A stretch of DNA of 64,000 bases from Paramacrobiotus metropolitanus (taxonomy: Eukaryota; Tardigrada; Eutardigrada; Parachela; Macrobiotidae): positions 434,001 through 498,000 of the forward strand of contig NW_026570221.1 of assembly GCF_019649055.1 (NCBI RefSeq), given 5' to 3'. The notes under the pieces are model-generated. The model searched no databases and was not told the origin of the DNA. It saw nothing but the letters and a program-made list of their open reading frames with translations. Below are positions 11,110 through 23,110 of this stretch, piece by piece (position 1 is the stretch's first letter; each line of letters starts with the position of its first letter). A program made the position numbers and the translations under genes.

Positions 11110-11898
11110 CTATACACAAACCAAAAACACATCATCAAGATCAAGCTGCTTCTCAACAGTTCCCAGCACACAAGCAGCATTACCGCGCTGAATCTCTATA
11201 CTAAAACGTTGTAACAAAAAATGCTTCGCGCGGATTTCACCGGTCTGCTCTCTGATGCGTCTAGCCACCTCATTGATGAAATCCATGGTAAGAGGACCGC
11301 AACTTCCCATTGTTTCCAACGCTACGGGTTGGAAATTGTATCGATCAGCCAAGTCAGCATACTTGCCGCACTTCCGGTGTTCGGCCGCTTCTGCTGCGGC
11401 GCCAGCATGATCGGATGTCTGACCGATATATGTCTGCGCAAACGTGTCGGCTACGGTAACGTCCCACACCAACGCTTTGCCATTCTTCCAAGGATAATGA
11501 GTTAGTCCATCAGGCCGCTTGCCATTCTTCCGATCCAAACCAGGTGGTTCACGGATAGACGATATCTTCGCTGATCCAATCGCTCTTTGTGTGATATCGT
11601 TTCAATGCTCGTGGCGAGGTATCCGTCCCTTACTACGCTTACAAGATAGACCGTGGCGGCCGAACTTGTCAACTATATTACCACAAATACATTTATGCTC
11701 ACTGCAAATAGGAGCACCCAACCGTAGCGCAACCGCGATCCTCACGGCCACATCGTCTAACAAATTACCAAGGCTGGCGACGGGCAGCCTTCGTCTATTC
11801 TGAACAAGATCACTTGCGAATCGAAATTTTTCGATATTTGAATAATAAATTTCAAAATCGACTGTTGTACTGCGTAACGTATTGATTCGGGTCTTCAT
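11110..11898 (-). pseudogene. Non-LTR retrotransposon C-terminal fragment with one stop
   Basis: One continuous minus-strand frame of about 260 codons, broken by a single TGA at 11602-11604. The N-terminal part holds a zinc-knuckle-like cluster (CSEHKCICG, GRHGLSC). The C-terminal part holds KRPDGLTHYPW...ALVWDVTVADTF, which fits a PD-(D/E)xK restriction-like endonuclease arrangement. It is followed by GAAAEAAE, ALETMGS and LQRFSIEIQRGNAACVLGT. The order zinc knuckle then endonuclease is that of R2/CRE-type non-LTR elements, C-terminal to the reverse transcriptase. The RT itself is missing, as expected for 5' truncation. No poly(A) tail is obvious. The endonuclease label is inferred from motif spacing. 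Confidence 0.65.
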
Positions 11899-11992
11899 TG
11901 TGCCGCAGTGATGGCCGGATAACTAGTAAAGAATAATCAAAAGAAATCGCAAATTGTACTCCTATCTAAACGGTCGTTAAAATTTAGCATCC

Positions 11993-12187
11993 ATGGCCCT
12001 TGAAACTATGCGACCCTGGGAACCATCGGCTACTGCCATTACCAAGGAAGTTGGAAAACGCCTGCGGAATCATTCTAGAGAGATTTGATCCCAACAATTT
12101 CTGCGGCAGCGATTTTCCTTGGAGATACAGCAGGGGAAGGCGGCCTCAGTTATGGGGACAATAAAAGGCGTGGAAAATTTAAATTAG
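11993..12187 (+). pseudogene. Non-LTR 3' relic, plus strand
   Basis: Reads MALETMRPWEPSATAITKEV, then GKRLRNHSREI, an in-frame TGA, FLRQRFSLEIQQGKAASVMG and stop TAG. It aligns with the last third of the 11.1-11.9 kb fragment but in opposite orientation. Confidence 0.6.
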
Positions 12188-12380
12188 CTCTTTCTGTTAT
12201 GATATTAAGCTGCAGTTTAACTGTTTGGTTTTAACTCCTACTGGTTTGTATTTTGTTCGTTTATTAATAAAAATGATGGCGATATCTAAAGAATACCAGA
12301 AATATTTCGTCCTTTCTGTAGGTCGAAGAATATAAATATTGCTACGTGTATGGCGCATAGCCACTGCACTACGTTACATC

Positions 12381-12494
12381 TCACTCGAATTTCTCCGTCA
12401 GCGTTTGTCGATTGAAATCCAAAGAGGCAACGCAGTTTCCATACTCGGAACCATGGATGGAGCCGAGAAATTCAAGGAAATATTTTTGTTGTAA
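12381..12494 (+). pseudogene. Second short non-LTR 3' terminus
   Basis: Frame SLEFLRQRLSIEIQRGNA, then VSILGTMDGAEKFKEIF and stop TAA. It repeats the terminal motif (LRQRxSIEIQxG) found 250 bp upstream, so two 3' ends lie head to tail. Confidence 0.6.
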
Positions 12495-12577
12495 TTGAAT
12501 CTGTTCTCTTTATATTCTGTATGAGTGGGACTGGCTTGCGCTAATAAATCACACGCTACTATACATAGCATTCTTAC

Positions 12578-13621
12578 CTGGTAGAGCTCCATTTCGGAGA
12601 ATCTCGGGACTAAGTCCTGCCGCAGAATGGCCAGAAGAGCGTTGAGGGTCAGATGCGCGTCTGCATTATACGCGTCGGCCATAGCCGGAACGTTTGGACT
12701 GGCATTCGCAGGCTGTACGCTGGCAGCTGGGCACGACGGCACGGCGGTTTTCGAGGCCATGGACATCTGGCAAGCGGCAGGCGGCGGCGCGTCTAAAGAA
12801 CAGCTGTTCAAGCTACCGTTCGCAACGAAACTCAAAAACGGATAGAGTGGGAATCTGAAATGTTTGCAAGGCAGAAACCACATTACGCTACCACACCCGA
12901 CGGCAGTAATTGCTTCTCGCTTCGGAAATTTCTGATTTCCCTTCGTTTTAAATTTTCTCCTTAACGTCGCCTATGATTCATCAATCACGTTAACGTTAGA
13001 TATGAAAGTATTTAGTGTGCTTCGAAATGGCGCACTGGTCAGCAACTGTATGTTGAATTCTCTCGCAACAAATAGATATTAAACCATCCACTGTGCATAC
13101 CCTCTACTACTTACTACTGGTTTTTGAAACGAGGTTGTAGCTGATCAGTCAGCACACACTCACACGCACCTTGGATATCTCCATCACTACTGGAAGACCT
13201 CGGATCACGACTTCCCTGATGGGCAGACGGTGAGGGCGATGATGAGCGTGCCCGCTGAGGCTTAGCACGGTTGGGACTGGGGACTGATATTTCTTGGCAG
13301 GCGGAGGCACAAGAGCCCGCTTGCGAGCAAATTGACGGTGTGGTTGTTTCGGGGGCAGCGTGGGCGACGCTGGAGGATGAGAAAGCACTGTCAGCTTCGG
13401 CACCGCTTCGTGCAAGCGTATGTGTGGCGTCGTAAGCGCTATGCGTGGGTGGATAATCGTGACACGCACAGGGCTATCGGGGCAAGCAAAGGGCTTCGTG
13501 TAGCAGCCGGTGTCACTGACGCATTGGATGACGACAACACACCAGGGGCAGCTGATGCATTTGGGACAGGCGCGAATGATGGCAGGGCCGCGTCAGATAG
13601 TTTGAAACGTTTCTGCTCCAT
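12578..13621 (-). CDS. Possible multi-exon gene of unknown function
   Basis: Two exon-like blocks. The 5' block runs from ATG 13621 (MEQKRFKLSDAALPSF) through alanine/proline-rich sequence to a donor AAG|GTGCGT at 13170. The frame must change near 13470 to stay open, which weakens the model. The second block is 12854-12578, with a good acceptor (GCAAACATTTCAG) and a strong donor (CAG|GTAAGA). It encodes a cysteine/alanine-rich stretch and ends in LNALLAILRQDLVPRFSEME. The phases of the two blocks do not match directly. No family is recognised. Downstream exons were not found; sequence after 12577 is retrotransposon relic. Confidence 0.3.
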
Positions 13622-14159
13622 GATGTTGTAAGCGATAAGCAGAGACAGCGGACAGACACACCGACAGGTCCTACTTCAGCGGATGAGAGAAGATAAGAAA
13701 ACTAGCACTTAATTAGAACTAACTGCTGATGCACAGGATCAGAACTGGAATTACACACGAACTAATCCAGAACGGCAAAGACAAGACAGTACTGGATAAA
13801 AAATTAGTCTGTTCTCGGGGACAAACTGGCACAGTAGTGCAGACTGCCACCAGGCAACAGCCGAAACGGCACGGAAGCCGCCTGCTCAAGGCGGATGCGC
13901 ATTGAATCGTACAGTGGTTAGTGGAGTATGGAAATAATTCAAAATTCGACATTTTGATGTTGTCAAAACTGCTGATGTTGTCGATTATTAGTAGCTTTCG
14001 TTGTACCACAGGTAAAATAAAGAGATTCAAAATATTACGGTGATTATGGTGGCTTGCTTCTTGTTCATTGTGTCATTGTTGTGTGATTGAAAATTGTTTA
14101 TCCTTATTTCACTGATACGTGAACGAAATCAAAAGCGGGTCGTAAAGTAATTTATTTTG
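13622..14159. other. Intergenic, nothing recognised
   Basis: No coding or repeat structure identified apart from short AT-rich runs. Confidence 0.4.
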
Positions 14160-14370
14160 CCGAATGCTTTAATAGCCAAATCTAAGGGCTATGGCTATTT
14201 TGCCGCAGTATAACAATAAGGGTTGGAATAGCCCTCAGGCTATTTTGCCGCACAGTGCGTCGGGATAGCCAGTTGGCTATTTTGCCGCACTATGGTTGGC
14301 GAAATAGCTTGTTGGCTATTTTGCCGCAGCCTGCGTTGGAATAGCTAGTACGCTATTTTGCCGCAGTTTA
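14160..14370 (+). repeat. Left tandem array of MULE1 (about 38-bp unit)
   Basis: Five GGCTATTTTGCCGCA cores starting near 14193, 14238, 14275, 14314 and 14351. Each unit also holds an inverted AATAGC(C/T), so units can form hairpins. Confidence 0.82.
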
Positions 14371-14435
14371 TTTTTAATTTTTCAAACACCTTTCTGTTAG
14401 CTAGATTGCTACCGACAAGGCGACAACTAACTACC

Positions 14436-14630
14436 CAGGGCCCGGTCACCGCCTCCCCCCTCAGAAAAATTTCGTATATTGCTTAAAGACAGGGTAGGTA
14501 TTGAGAATACTTAAAAAAGTATTTTCGTCGGAAATGGTCCAGTAGACGTGGCCAAAAACTAATTTAACTGCCGTATGTATTGTGCTAGTGCACTGGCTGT
14601 ACATACGGCACTTAAACTATATTGGCCAAT
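14436..14630 (+). repeat. Dispersed repeat, copy 1, ending in a hairpin
   Basis: Shares the order CCCGGTCACCGCCTCCCCCC, TTTAAAGACAG-like, GAA..TACTT, GTCGG, GGTCCAGTAGACGTGGCC with the copy at 15430. It ends with the palindrome TGCCGTATGTA...TACATACGGCA. Confidence 0.6.
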
Positions 14631-15429
14631 GTACGTATGAAGTAAGTATGTATTCTCATTAAACGGTGTTCATCGGACTGGTGAAAACGTCATGGCTGTT
14701 TTACTATGCATAGAAGTAGCAAAGCATTGTGTGCAAGATGACATGGTTCTTTCTCAAATCGGCCTCTCAGTGAATTATCTAGGCGCCTAACAGCCTCGCG
14801 AAGAAGTGTTTCTTGGCGTACTGTCTTGCAACGAAATGTCGCGCGGCGAGATGACCTTTGCGGCGAGATGTCTGCTACCAAATATACTTCGACTAATTGT
14901 ACTCGGCAAAATGTCCCGGTGCCAACTGAGAATCTTGGGACGGCCTCCAGTACGAAATCTTCCTTTTACTAGTAGCTGCAAAGTTACAGTTATTTAGCGC
15001 TGCATATTTAAAGTAAATGAGAACGCTCATGGCAGAGGTTAGGCATTCACGGCAGAGTGCTCGATCGCGGCATTAGAAAACAGTAAACAAAGCCTTCCTG
15101 ACGTTTATGAATTATAGCTGCCTTTTCGACTTATTGCGTGGAATGCTAAACAAAAGCTAAGAAAACCATAAAAATTAAAAGGTTTCTCTGTGTGAGCCAG
15201 CTACTATCTTTTAACAAAAATTTTTAATTTTTTAAACTCGCCAACACCGTAGACTATGAGAGATCATGTCACACAGAATGTGTCTCTTCTATGGACAAGC
15301 TTTTGCGTTTGACAGCCCATGGCATTACTAAAGGATCACACTGTTTAATGAGGCTAGGTATCCAAAAGATCCAGATATTTGATTATGAACTACTCAAAAT
15401 ACTTCTAAAGGGCATGCAAGTCTTAAATT
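14631..15429. other. Subterminal MULE1 sequence, no gene
   Basis: Contains a short repeated motif GGCGAGATG (14840-14870) and otherwise AT-rich unassigned sequence. Confidence 0.35.
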
Positions 15430-15610
15430 TAAGAGGGACCGGTCACCACCTCCCCCTCATAAAAATTTCATATTTTGTTTAAAGACAGATGTGGCGAACA
15501 CTTAAGAAATACTTTTGTCGGCAATGGTTCAGTGGTCGTGGCCAAAAATAAAGTGCCGTATGTATTGTCAGTGTACCGTACATTGTACTGGCAATACATA
15601 CGGGACCGCG
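15430..15610 (+). repeat. Dispersed repeat, copy 2
   Basis: Direct copy of the 14436-14630 repeat: GGGACCGGTCACCACCTCCC, TTTAAAGACAG, TACTTTTGTCGGCAATGG, TCAGTGGTCGTGGCCAAAAA. It also ends in an inverted repeat around a palindromic GTATGTATTG/CAATACATAC. Confidence 0.6.
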
Positions 15611-15879
15611 ATCCGTATTACCTGTTATCACTGCATCTGCAAGCTTGCATCTTGACTACTAATTCTTAATTTTGGGTTTTACGACATGCCGTCTTTAAAA
15701 TCTAACCGGTAGTCGATTTGATTTAATTGCACGGCTTATCTCTAAATTCTTCTCTGTGTTGCACCACGCGCGCGATTCTGGCAAGTACAAAGAGTTCACA
15801 AAACTTTTACATTCTCAAGCCAGGCAGTTAAAAATAAAATCTGTTGAAGTAAAAATCAAACCAAAAAACGAAATAAAGC
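15611..15879. other. Unassigned spacer
   Basis: No supported feature. Confidence 0.3.
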
Positions 15880-16100
15880 TAAGAGAGGTGAAACCTGAGA
15901 ACACCTAAAAGCTCAACGCAAACTTAGGAAAACTTAAGAAACCTAAGAGAAACCTAGGAAAGGTTAGAAAACATGAAACGAAGGACAACATAAGAAAGCA
16001 TACGAAAACAAGAAACACAAAACAAACCGAAAAGACGAAAGCATAAACGTATGCAAACTTAAGAAATATAGGAAAACCGAAGAAGAAAACAAAGAAAACT
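15880..16100. repeat. Purine-rich degenerate tandem tract
   Basis: The plus strand is almost free of long pyrimidine runs and repeats variants of AACTTAGGAAAACTTAAGAAACC. A degenerate minisatellite rather than coding sequence. Confidence 0.6.
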
Positions 16101-16189
16101 TGAAAGCTATCCGGATCAATTTGTTTTGCTGTGGATTGCTCGCACCAAGAGATCCCAGAGATGAAATGTTTCAAAGCAATTCGGTCCAA

Positions 16190-16767
16190 ACTGCAAAAAA
16201 CCGAAATGTCGCAGCTTTCGTACGTTCCGCGTTGAAGCGTCTTTATGGCAAAAATTCACGCGTCGAATTTATTTGCGGCGACATATTGCACTCCCGGTTG
16301 TCCAGTGCCAGTTTAAAATGGCATTTAAGGGAGCTGTTCCAATACCTCTCAGTGAAATGAAATTTGTGAAAGGTCTATCGCTGAAAGATAAGAAGAGGCC
16401 GGATGTGATCACCCTCATACCGTGGAAGCGCGGAAAACCGCTTGCAGTTGATGTGACCTGCGTGGACACACTGGCGGCCTCCTATATCGAGCGCACTTCC
16501 GTGAACGCCGGCGCAGCAGCCAAACTCGCTGAAAGGAAGAAACTAGCGAAACACGGCTGAATGCAAACAAGATACGATTTCGTTGCTGCAGCCTTCGAAA
16601 TTTACGGACCTTTTGGAGACGGTACTAAAAAGCTAGTAGAAACGGTTGAAAATGGTATAGCGACTTCAACCGGCCAATAGCGGGCGAAAGAGTTTTTAAA
16701 CAGCGAATATCTATGCAAATCCAACGGGAAACGCGATTTGTGTAATGGGTACGATCTCCGATCCCTC
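16190..16767 (+). pseudogene. Non-LTR endonuclease-domain relic inside MULE1
   Basis: After a frameshift near 16315 the frame reads KRPDVITLIPWKRGKPLAVD and VDTLAASYIERTSVNAGAAA, up to a TGA at 16558-16560. It resumes as YDFVAAAFEIYGPFGDGTKK with further stops. This is the same domain as at 11.1 kb, with clear sequence divergence. No reverse transcriptase remains. Confidence 0.65.
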
Positions 16768-18176
16768 AGGAAAGCATAGAGAAAGTGTTTCTTTTGTAAA
16801 CGCCGTTTTGTTCTGGTGCATAGTTTGCACTCGTACCATGATACTTATAAAGGTTATTATCAAATTTGTGAACAGCGAGAAATATCAGGATTGCTGCCTC
16901 GTGGTCAAAGTTATGTTGTAGTATCGAAGTTATGTTGTAGCGAAAATAGCCATAATAATCGAACAATTAAGTAAAATTTTGAGCCAACTGACCTTTCAAT
17001 AAATTCCTTTTGAAGTCGTTAGAGATGTATACAATTTGTATAACGTGAAAATAATAGTGCTCGTTAACGTAGTTTAGCGATTCGGTAGTGGAGAAAGAAA
17101 CTTGTTATTGTCGTTACACTAGAAGGGGTGCTTCAAATGTGCTGACCTTTTGCTGCATTCTTTTTGCGGTCGAGAATTTGCGGTTGCTAAGTTCGTGTAA
17201 ATTGTAAGGAGCACCTATGACTGTCGGCAAGAGAACAAACGGACATAGAGCGATACTGCCTTTACCCGGCAAGAAGCTAACGCATTGTGCTCAGACAAAG
17301 CTATTTTGAAAGCGCTTTTAAACCACAAAATAAGTCGGAGCCGTTTCTTGTTACTGATATTACCGCCATAATAATTTGTCATAAATACTAATTGGTTTCG
17401 AAGTGTTCGTAAGTGGTAACACACTTTCAAAATTTTTTAGGCGGAATGGCCACGATGGTAACTCGTACAAAAAAGGATGAATACGAACTCAATTGCTAGC
17501 AAGCGAACTGATGCAGTTTAGCAAATGTTCTGTATAAAAGTGTTAGAGTAAAAACATAGATAAAGTTGGCAACGCTGTTAATTTCAGTGGCGCAGTATTA
17601 GCAGACAGCAAAACACGGAACAAACAGTAAAGTAAAATTCCTCAATGGTAAATACGTGAGTGATTAAGCGACAGATTTCTAAGTTTCAACGGGGCAGCTC
17701 ATGGTATGCTTAAGAAAAAAGACAAGCTGCATCTCCTCGGGTTTCTTTGGTACACTGGCATGTAGCTCAGAAGCCACAGGATGATGAAACAGTTGCGACG
17801 GTAGACGCTTGCGTGAACACCAAATCGTTGGATCACTCAATTGGCTCGCCGTTTGCGCAGTTATCTGTAACTAAGAGGATCCGAAATTATTGATCTGTGT
17901 CAACAGAATTTTTTAATGGCTTTGACAGTTTTTAAGTTGTACAAACTTTGAAGGAAAGTAAAGCTTTAAATACGTTTTCGAAGCCTTCCTAATTAAAACC
18001 TGTACCGGCACAAACGTTATTGCAATAATATCAAAAGTCAACGCGTTTTCTCAAAATAACAGCTAAATTTAGATTTCCTAGCAAGATTATTTACTGTGAG
18101 CAACTTTCCAAAAAGACGTCTCAAAAAAAATTGTACTAGACACTTTTTTAACCAAGAAAAATATATGATCTCTAGT
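16768..18176. other. Unassigned sequence 3' of the ULP1-PHD gene
   Basis: AT-rich, no supported gene. It should include the 3' UTR and polyadenylation region of the minus-strand gene. Confidence 0.35.
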
Positions 18177-21100
18177 CTAAACTGAATGAAAATTTGCGTA
18201 ACTTTTATACGGCCTACCAACAACTGAGCATTTTTCCGTGCTGCCAATTGAGCACATATCCCCGGTCCTGCAGTATTCGCAAATCCATTTCGGACGCTCC
18301 TGTCCTGCACCTTTTTCGCGGGCCGATACGCACTGTTGGTGAAAATATTTAACGACGCATGACTTATTAGCGCACTTTATCATAAGGTCATTATGGAAAC
18401 AGTCGGTAAATTCAGAGGGCATTTTCGGCATGCGACAGTAACAGTAGATTTTGACTGTGGTCGCTGATTCTTGACTACTCCGGATGGTAGAAGTGTACTG
18501 ACGATCCGGTGCCGAAGGAAATCCGTGGCCGGCAGCGAATGAACCTGCTTCGAGCCTTTCAACCAAATACTCCCGACATCGTTGAAACGGTTGATCGGTC
18601 CTCTTTAAAAAGAGCGAAATTTACGACAAAGCCTATATTAAGCTCGGCTGATGCACTTGTTTCCATTCACTTCTGTTTATCCCAACGGCAACTACATTTA
18701 CAATTTTTATATCATCCGTATGAAAGGTCAAAAGTGGACCTTATTAAGGAAACACTTTAGTGATGGCCCTGGAAATCGTCGGCAGACTCGGTGCTGTTCC
18801 AAAAAGGGCACGGATGCTCAATAGAAATAAATGTTGGTTTTGTACAACGGGAGCCGTATCTCAACTTTAGTCGCCAGTAGTTCGACTCTGAAGGCATCTA
18901 TCACCATTGAGGTATTTCAGTGTACTGACGCTGACGAGCTACAATGATTATAGGTATTTCAGTGTACTGACGCTGACGAGCTACAATGATTATAGGTATT
19001 TGAATTCATCACCTTTATCTAGCTGGTAGGGCTAAGCAAGTTACCCCGTGATGTAGTACTATGAAGTAACACAAACTGAGCTTAGCACGGAAGAAAATTA
19101 TTAAAGATCGGTGCTGCGTGCACGGGCAAACTGTGGCGTCTACTGCGTGCTCGGCGCCCGGCAAGGGTCTTGAATGTGCATGAATGTATGTTGCGCAGGA
19201 ACGGGATCTGTCTCTGTTCACAGAGTCCGGCAACTGGTGCTCGCTTTTAGCACGGGTTTCTGTTCTGGAATAATCGTTATAAGAATACAAACGCAAATGA
19301 ACCGTCTTGCCGAACGGTATGGCATGTGTGAGTTATTTGCAAGTGCCAATGAGAGATAAGGTTGCGCTTATGTATAGGATGGAAACTGTCAGCACATGCC
19401 CATTCTAAAGCAAAGTTGCATAAGTTTGCATCAATGCAAATCTGGTCTAGGTCGTTTTTGAATTTTACGTTTCAGTGGTAATTTCATCGTTTGTTAAACC
19501 GCTTTTTTCCCACTTTATTCAACAAACTATTTTTAACAACCGGAATAGGTAAGCGATTTTATGTGAGAAGTAGTTCGAGAGAATCGTTCAGTGCCTTTAG
19601 AAGACTCATGAATGACCAAGCATTATGTCTAGTTCGAACTTTCGCGTTCCCGGGTAATGGCAGTAAACAAATACGGCGCCCGTTCAGTGGCATCCAGGAC
19701 GCATTTCCCCTCACTATTTTCGAGATTGTCCTCTGATTACATAAACGTTTCAACCTTATCTGATTTCAGCAGATCATTAGCCGCTTCTTTTCTGATGTTA
19801 TAATGTTTCAACAATATGCTACGAGTACAATGATACTGCAAAGTGCTGTCACAAAGAGTGAAAAGTTGCCAGTCCTCCGGCATAATAAAAAAAACATGTA
19901 TACTACGCCCAGTGACCGTTCTTCCTGCAGTTTTCAGGTCTCAATAAACAGAATATTTTTCTCTTCAACTGATAACTCTAATGGGTTGCCCTCGGTCACT
20001 CTTCAGACACTTAGACAAAAAATTAGAAAAATCCATATGCGCAATTTACACCAGCCCGAAAGGAAAGCTGTACATGGGAGCTGGGAGTTACTAACTCACG
20101 GACATTCAGTTTTCAACTGCTGATACTAGCTCCTGAAATAGCTTTGATATGAACAGATTAAAGAGATGAAACGCCGGGCACACAGATAAAGGAAGTATGT
20201 GCCGAATGCATTATACAGAGTCTAAGGTAGTGCACGGGTTGGAAGGTATTGCAAAATTTAAAAGCTGGGGAAGGACTTTTCCTTTCCAAAGCCTAGAATA
20301 CCACCACTGCCAACTGAGCAAAATCGGTAAATAAGGGAGCGACCGAATTGCCAACAATGTACCGTCAACTTAATCGCTAGATGAGTGAGCTACAAAGTTT
20401 CCAAACCATCCAGCCCTACGTGGCTCACCGTAGTGCAAATGAAAGAGATTACACAGACTTAGTGCATTTGAAGTATGTAATAAGCGGCGATTCATATGCA
20501 CTACGGGTTGACCAATTCCCGTTTAGAATTGTTTGGCAGGCGACATCAACACGCCGACCTGCAGTCCTTCCTTAAGAATTTTCACGTACATAAGCTTTCT
20601 CGTCAACCTATAGCAGCCCTAATGAAAATCATTTCACAACAAGCTCAATTTTTTATAATACCTTTTGAATGTCGAACGTGGTGAACGTAGGATCAATGTT
20701 CCGGCATAGCTGATCGGAATATCCTATTGCGTAAACTCCACAATCTTTTCCGTTGCGCTGCTTTTGCACCATGGGCATAAAAAGCTGGAGTTCCTCAAAA
20801 GCCGGGGGAAGTTGAAATACAGAAGCAATCGCCTGCTCCATTAGAGATGTAATCGACATCATTAGGCTATCAAAAATATTGATGTAATTGTCCGGTCCGC
20901 CGTGGATATTGGTCGCGGTAACCCAGTGGCAGCTACTCCGGTTAATGATCTGCACTTTTCTGAACTCTGATCGATTATGGTCGAACCATTTTAAAATGGC
21001 GTATTCGCGCCACGCATACACTAAATTACGTCCCGATTCTTTCCATTTTTCAGATCCCCTTTCGTCATCATCATCCAAACCATGTGTGCGGAAGAAAGCG

Positions 21101-22047
21101 GTGTTCAAGAAACCGCCGAGGTGTGGGTTTTCTTCCTTCAGTAGATTCAAAGCGGCTGTGCACACTTTGTCGTCAAGCCATCCTCTGCCCGTTTGATCCA
21201 ATATGACGCAACGATCCCATAGGCCCAGGCTTTGGTCTCCACAGGTAACCCAGCTACAGTCACGAGTTATCGCTATTTCTGCCAAACAAACAAAACTAGG
21301 TTAATTGTCGCTTTTAGAGTTTATACAGCTTCTTTAGTTTATACAGTTTCTTTATTTAGTTTGGTTTGACATGCGATCTGAATGCAATACAAAAATTAAT
21401 GGTACAGCCTTTTAGTTACTAAAAACGCACGATCGCAAGAGCATAATCAAGGCTTCTAACGCATTTAGCAGCGTTACAGTGCCGCAGAAAAGAGCGCTGC
21501 TACTGTTATTTGAGAATGATCAGCTGCGAAATATTAAGTTGGTTAACTTCCTGTCAACATCGACAAAGTTAATGTTGGATAGTTGTGCTAGTTACCTGTA
21601 CCTACCAAGAACAGTAAATTTGACGTAGGTGATCTGAGCGAGTTGGTAAAAATGCTGAACGACAGTCCAATCCAGCATTCGCCGCGCTTCTGGTGCCAAA
21701 CGACAAAGCGTGCGAAAAAAATTCCTCCAACTGCGAATACTTTTAGGATACTCTACGCCGATACGTAAATGCGCAGTACGCAACATCCCCTTTGTTTGGA
21801 CACCATTTTCTGGAACTTTGATTAACGACCTTATTTGAGTAATTATGTCAGCTGAGAAGATAGAAGCGAGTTGGCAAAGGTCTTCGGCAGTACACCGGTC
21901 TTTAGGTTTATCGGTGGAGTCACTGATCTGCATATCGCTATCGCATTCGTCCTCCGCTGAACCACGGTCATCGGAATTTTGTTTTTCTCGCGGTGGTGAT
22001 TCTCGTTGATCTTTTCCAGTGACCTGTAAAGTATAGCCCAGCTTCAT
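18177..22047 (-). CDS. ULP1-like (C48) cysteine protease fused to a PHD finger, 3 exons, intact
   Basis: Exons 22047-21606, 21278-20662 and 18602-18177. Introns are 327 nt (donor G|GTAGGT, phase 1) and 2059 nt (donor AAG|GTATTA, acceptor TTTTTAAAG, phase 0). Phases match, no stops occur, and the model gives 494 residues from ATG 22047 (MKLGYTLQ). The first 148 residues are acidic then unassigned. The protease domain (about 150-385) shows the catalytic set: His in SSCHWVTATN (about 265), Asp in NIFDSL (about 274), Gln in MVQKQ and Cys in NGKDCGVYAI (about 327). The C-terminal PHD-like finger (about 405-465) has the C4HC3 order CYCR, IKCANKSC, YFHQQC and WICEYC. ULP1/SENP proteases cleave SUMO-like modifiers; PHD fingers bind histone tails. 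It lies just downstream of the MULE1 transposase, same strand. An upstream splice acceptor (TACTTTACAG at 22024) leaves open that it is a 3' part of the transposase gene. Confidence 0.75.
18911..18994 (+). repeat. Exact 42-bp tandem duplication
   Basis: GGTATTTCAGTGTACTGACG... occurs twice in a row (18911-18952, 18953-18994) and a third partial start follows. It is inside the second intron of the ULP1-PHD gene. Confidence 0.9.
18995..20661. other. Remainder of the large ULP1-PHD intron
   Basis: No gene on either strand recognised. Confidence 0.4.
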
Positions 22048-22247
22048 TATCAACTTTGATCTTGTAATCAGAAATTATTGGCTCTCACTACAGCAAAAAG
22101 CATGCCAGGTTTCTCTAGACAATATGCAGCAGTCTTTTCAAAGCAAATGCTAGGGGAAGCCTGCGGTCTTTGTATTGCGACACTGGCTACAGTGACCTTT
22201 TTTACAAACGTCTGACCAATCGGTTGTCGCTTCCAAATTACACGTCG

Positions 22248-23110
22248 GATAACATCGCCTTTGCCGTCCATTTGCCTTTGCCTTTCAGCTTGCTATTTTC
22301 AACTTTTAGTTTACCTTTGCCTTTGCCGTCGGAAAAGCCTTTAGCATTCCAATTTGCCATTTCCGAACGCCATCTGTAATAACCTTTGCCGTTTGAAAAA
22401 CGAATTGCCGTTAGCACATTGACATTTCTAAACTTCTTTTGCGCGTTTCCGGTTTCACGGGTTTTCACATTATTTTGCATATGTAAGGAAGGGAGGGTGT
22501 ATGTTATAGAGAAGTAGTGGAAATATCAGCAGTAGAAATTCTGCTGCGGTCAGCATAATTGGAGGCAACAAGATGCTGTGGGGACTGTATATCCGCAGTC
22601 TGCTACTTTCACTTTTGTTGTTCGCCTTATTAGGCACAGGTCTACATTGCGTATCACGTTGCTACTTCTTCGAATGTCAGACAATCTTGAAAAGTGTTCA
22701 TTTAAGGATTGTATATTGCGTTAGACCTTGCAGTGCCAACAGTTTTGATCCTTTAAGTATATTTCGAATGAGAATTAAAGTGTACGTCTTGTGCATCTCA
22801 AGCTTAATTATGGCGGTGTATAGAAAAACAAAATACCAAAAGCTTTAAAACTTTTGCGGACTGTGCACATAACAAAATGCAGAATAGTGTAAAAACCCGT
22901 GAAACCGGAAACGCGCAAAAAAAGGTTAGAAATGGCAATGTGCTAACAGTAATTCGTTTTCGAGCGGCAAAGGCTTTTACAGACGGCGTTCTGAAACGAA
23001 AAACTGGAATGATAACAGCTTTGCTAACGGCAGAGGCAAAGGTAAAGGTAAAGTTGAAAACGGCAGACTGAAACGGCAAAAGCAAATGGACGGCAAAGGC
23101 GAAGTTGGCC
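22248..23110. mobile_element. Foldback/TIR element FB2 (about 0.86 kb)
   Basis: Arms of about 230 bp at 22248-22480 and 22877-23110 are inverted copies. Landmarks are CGCCTTTGCCGTCCATTTG versus CAAATGGACGGCAAAGGCG at the outside, and CGTGAAACCGGAAACGCGC at the inside. The arms are rich in TTTGCC(G/T) words. The 400-bp centre has no recognisable gene. No target duplication was found. Confidence 0.7.

Noticed and set aside
22573-22848. Hydrophobic frame LYIRSLLLSLLLFALLGTGL as a small membrane protein
   Set aside because: Lies in the spacer of foldback element FB2, lacks conservation evidence, and such runs are common in T-rich DNA.
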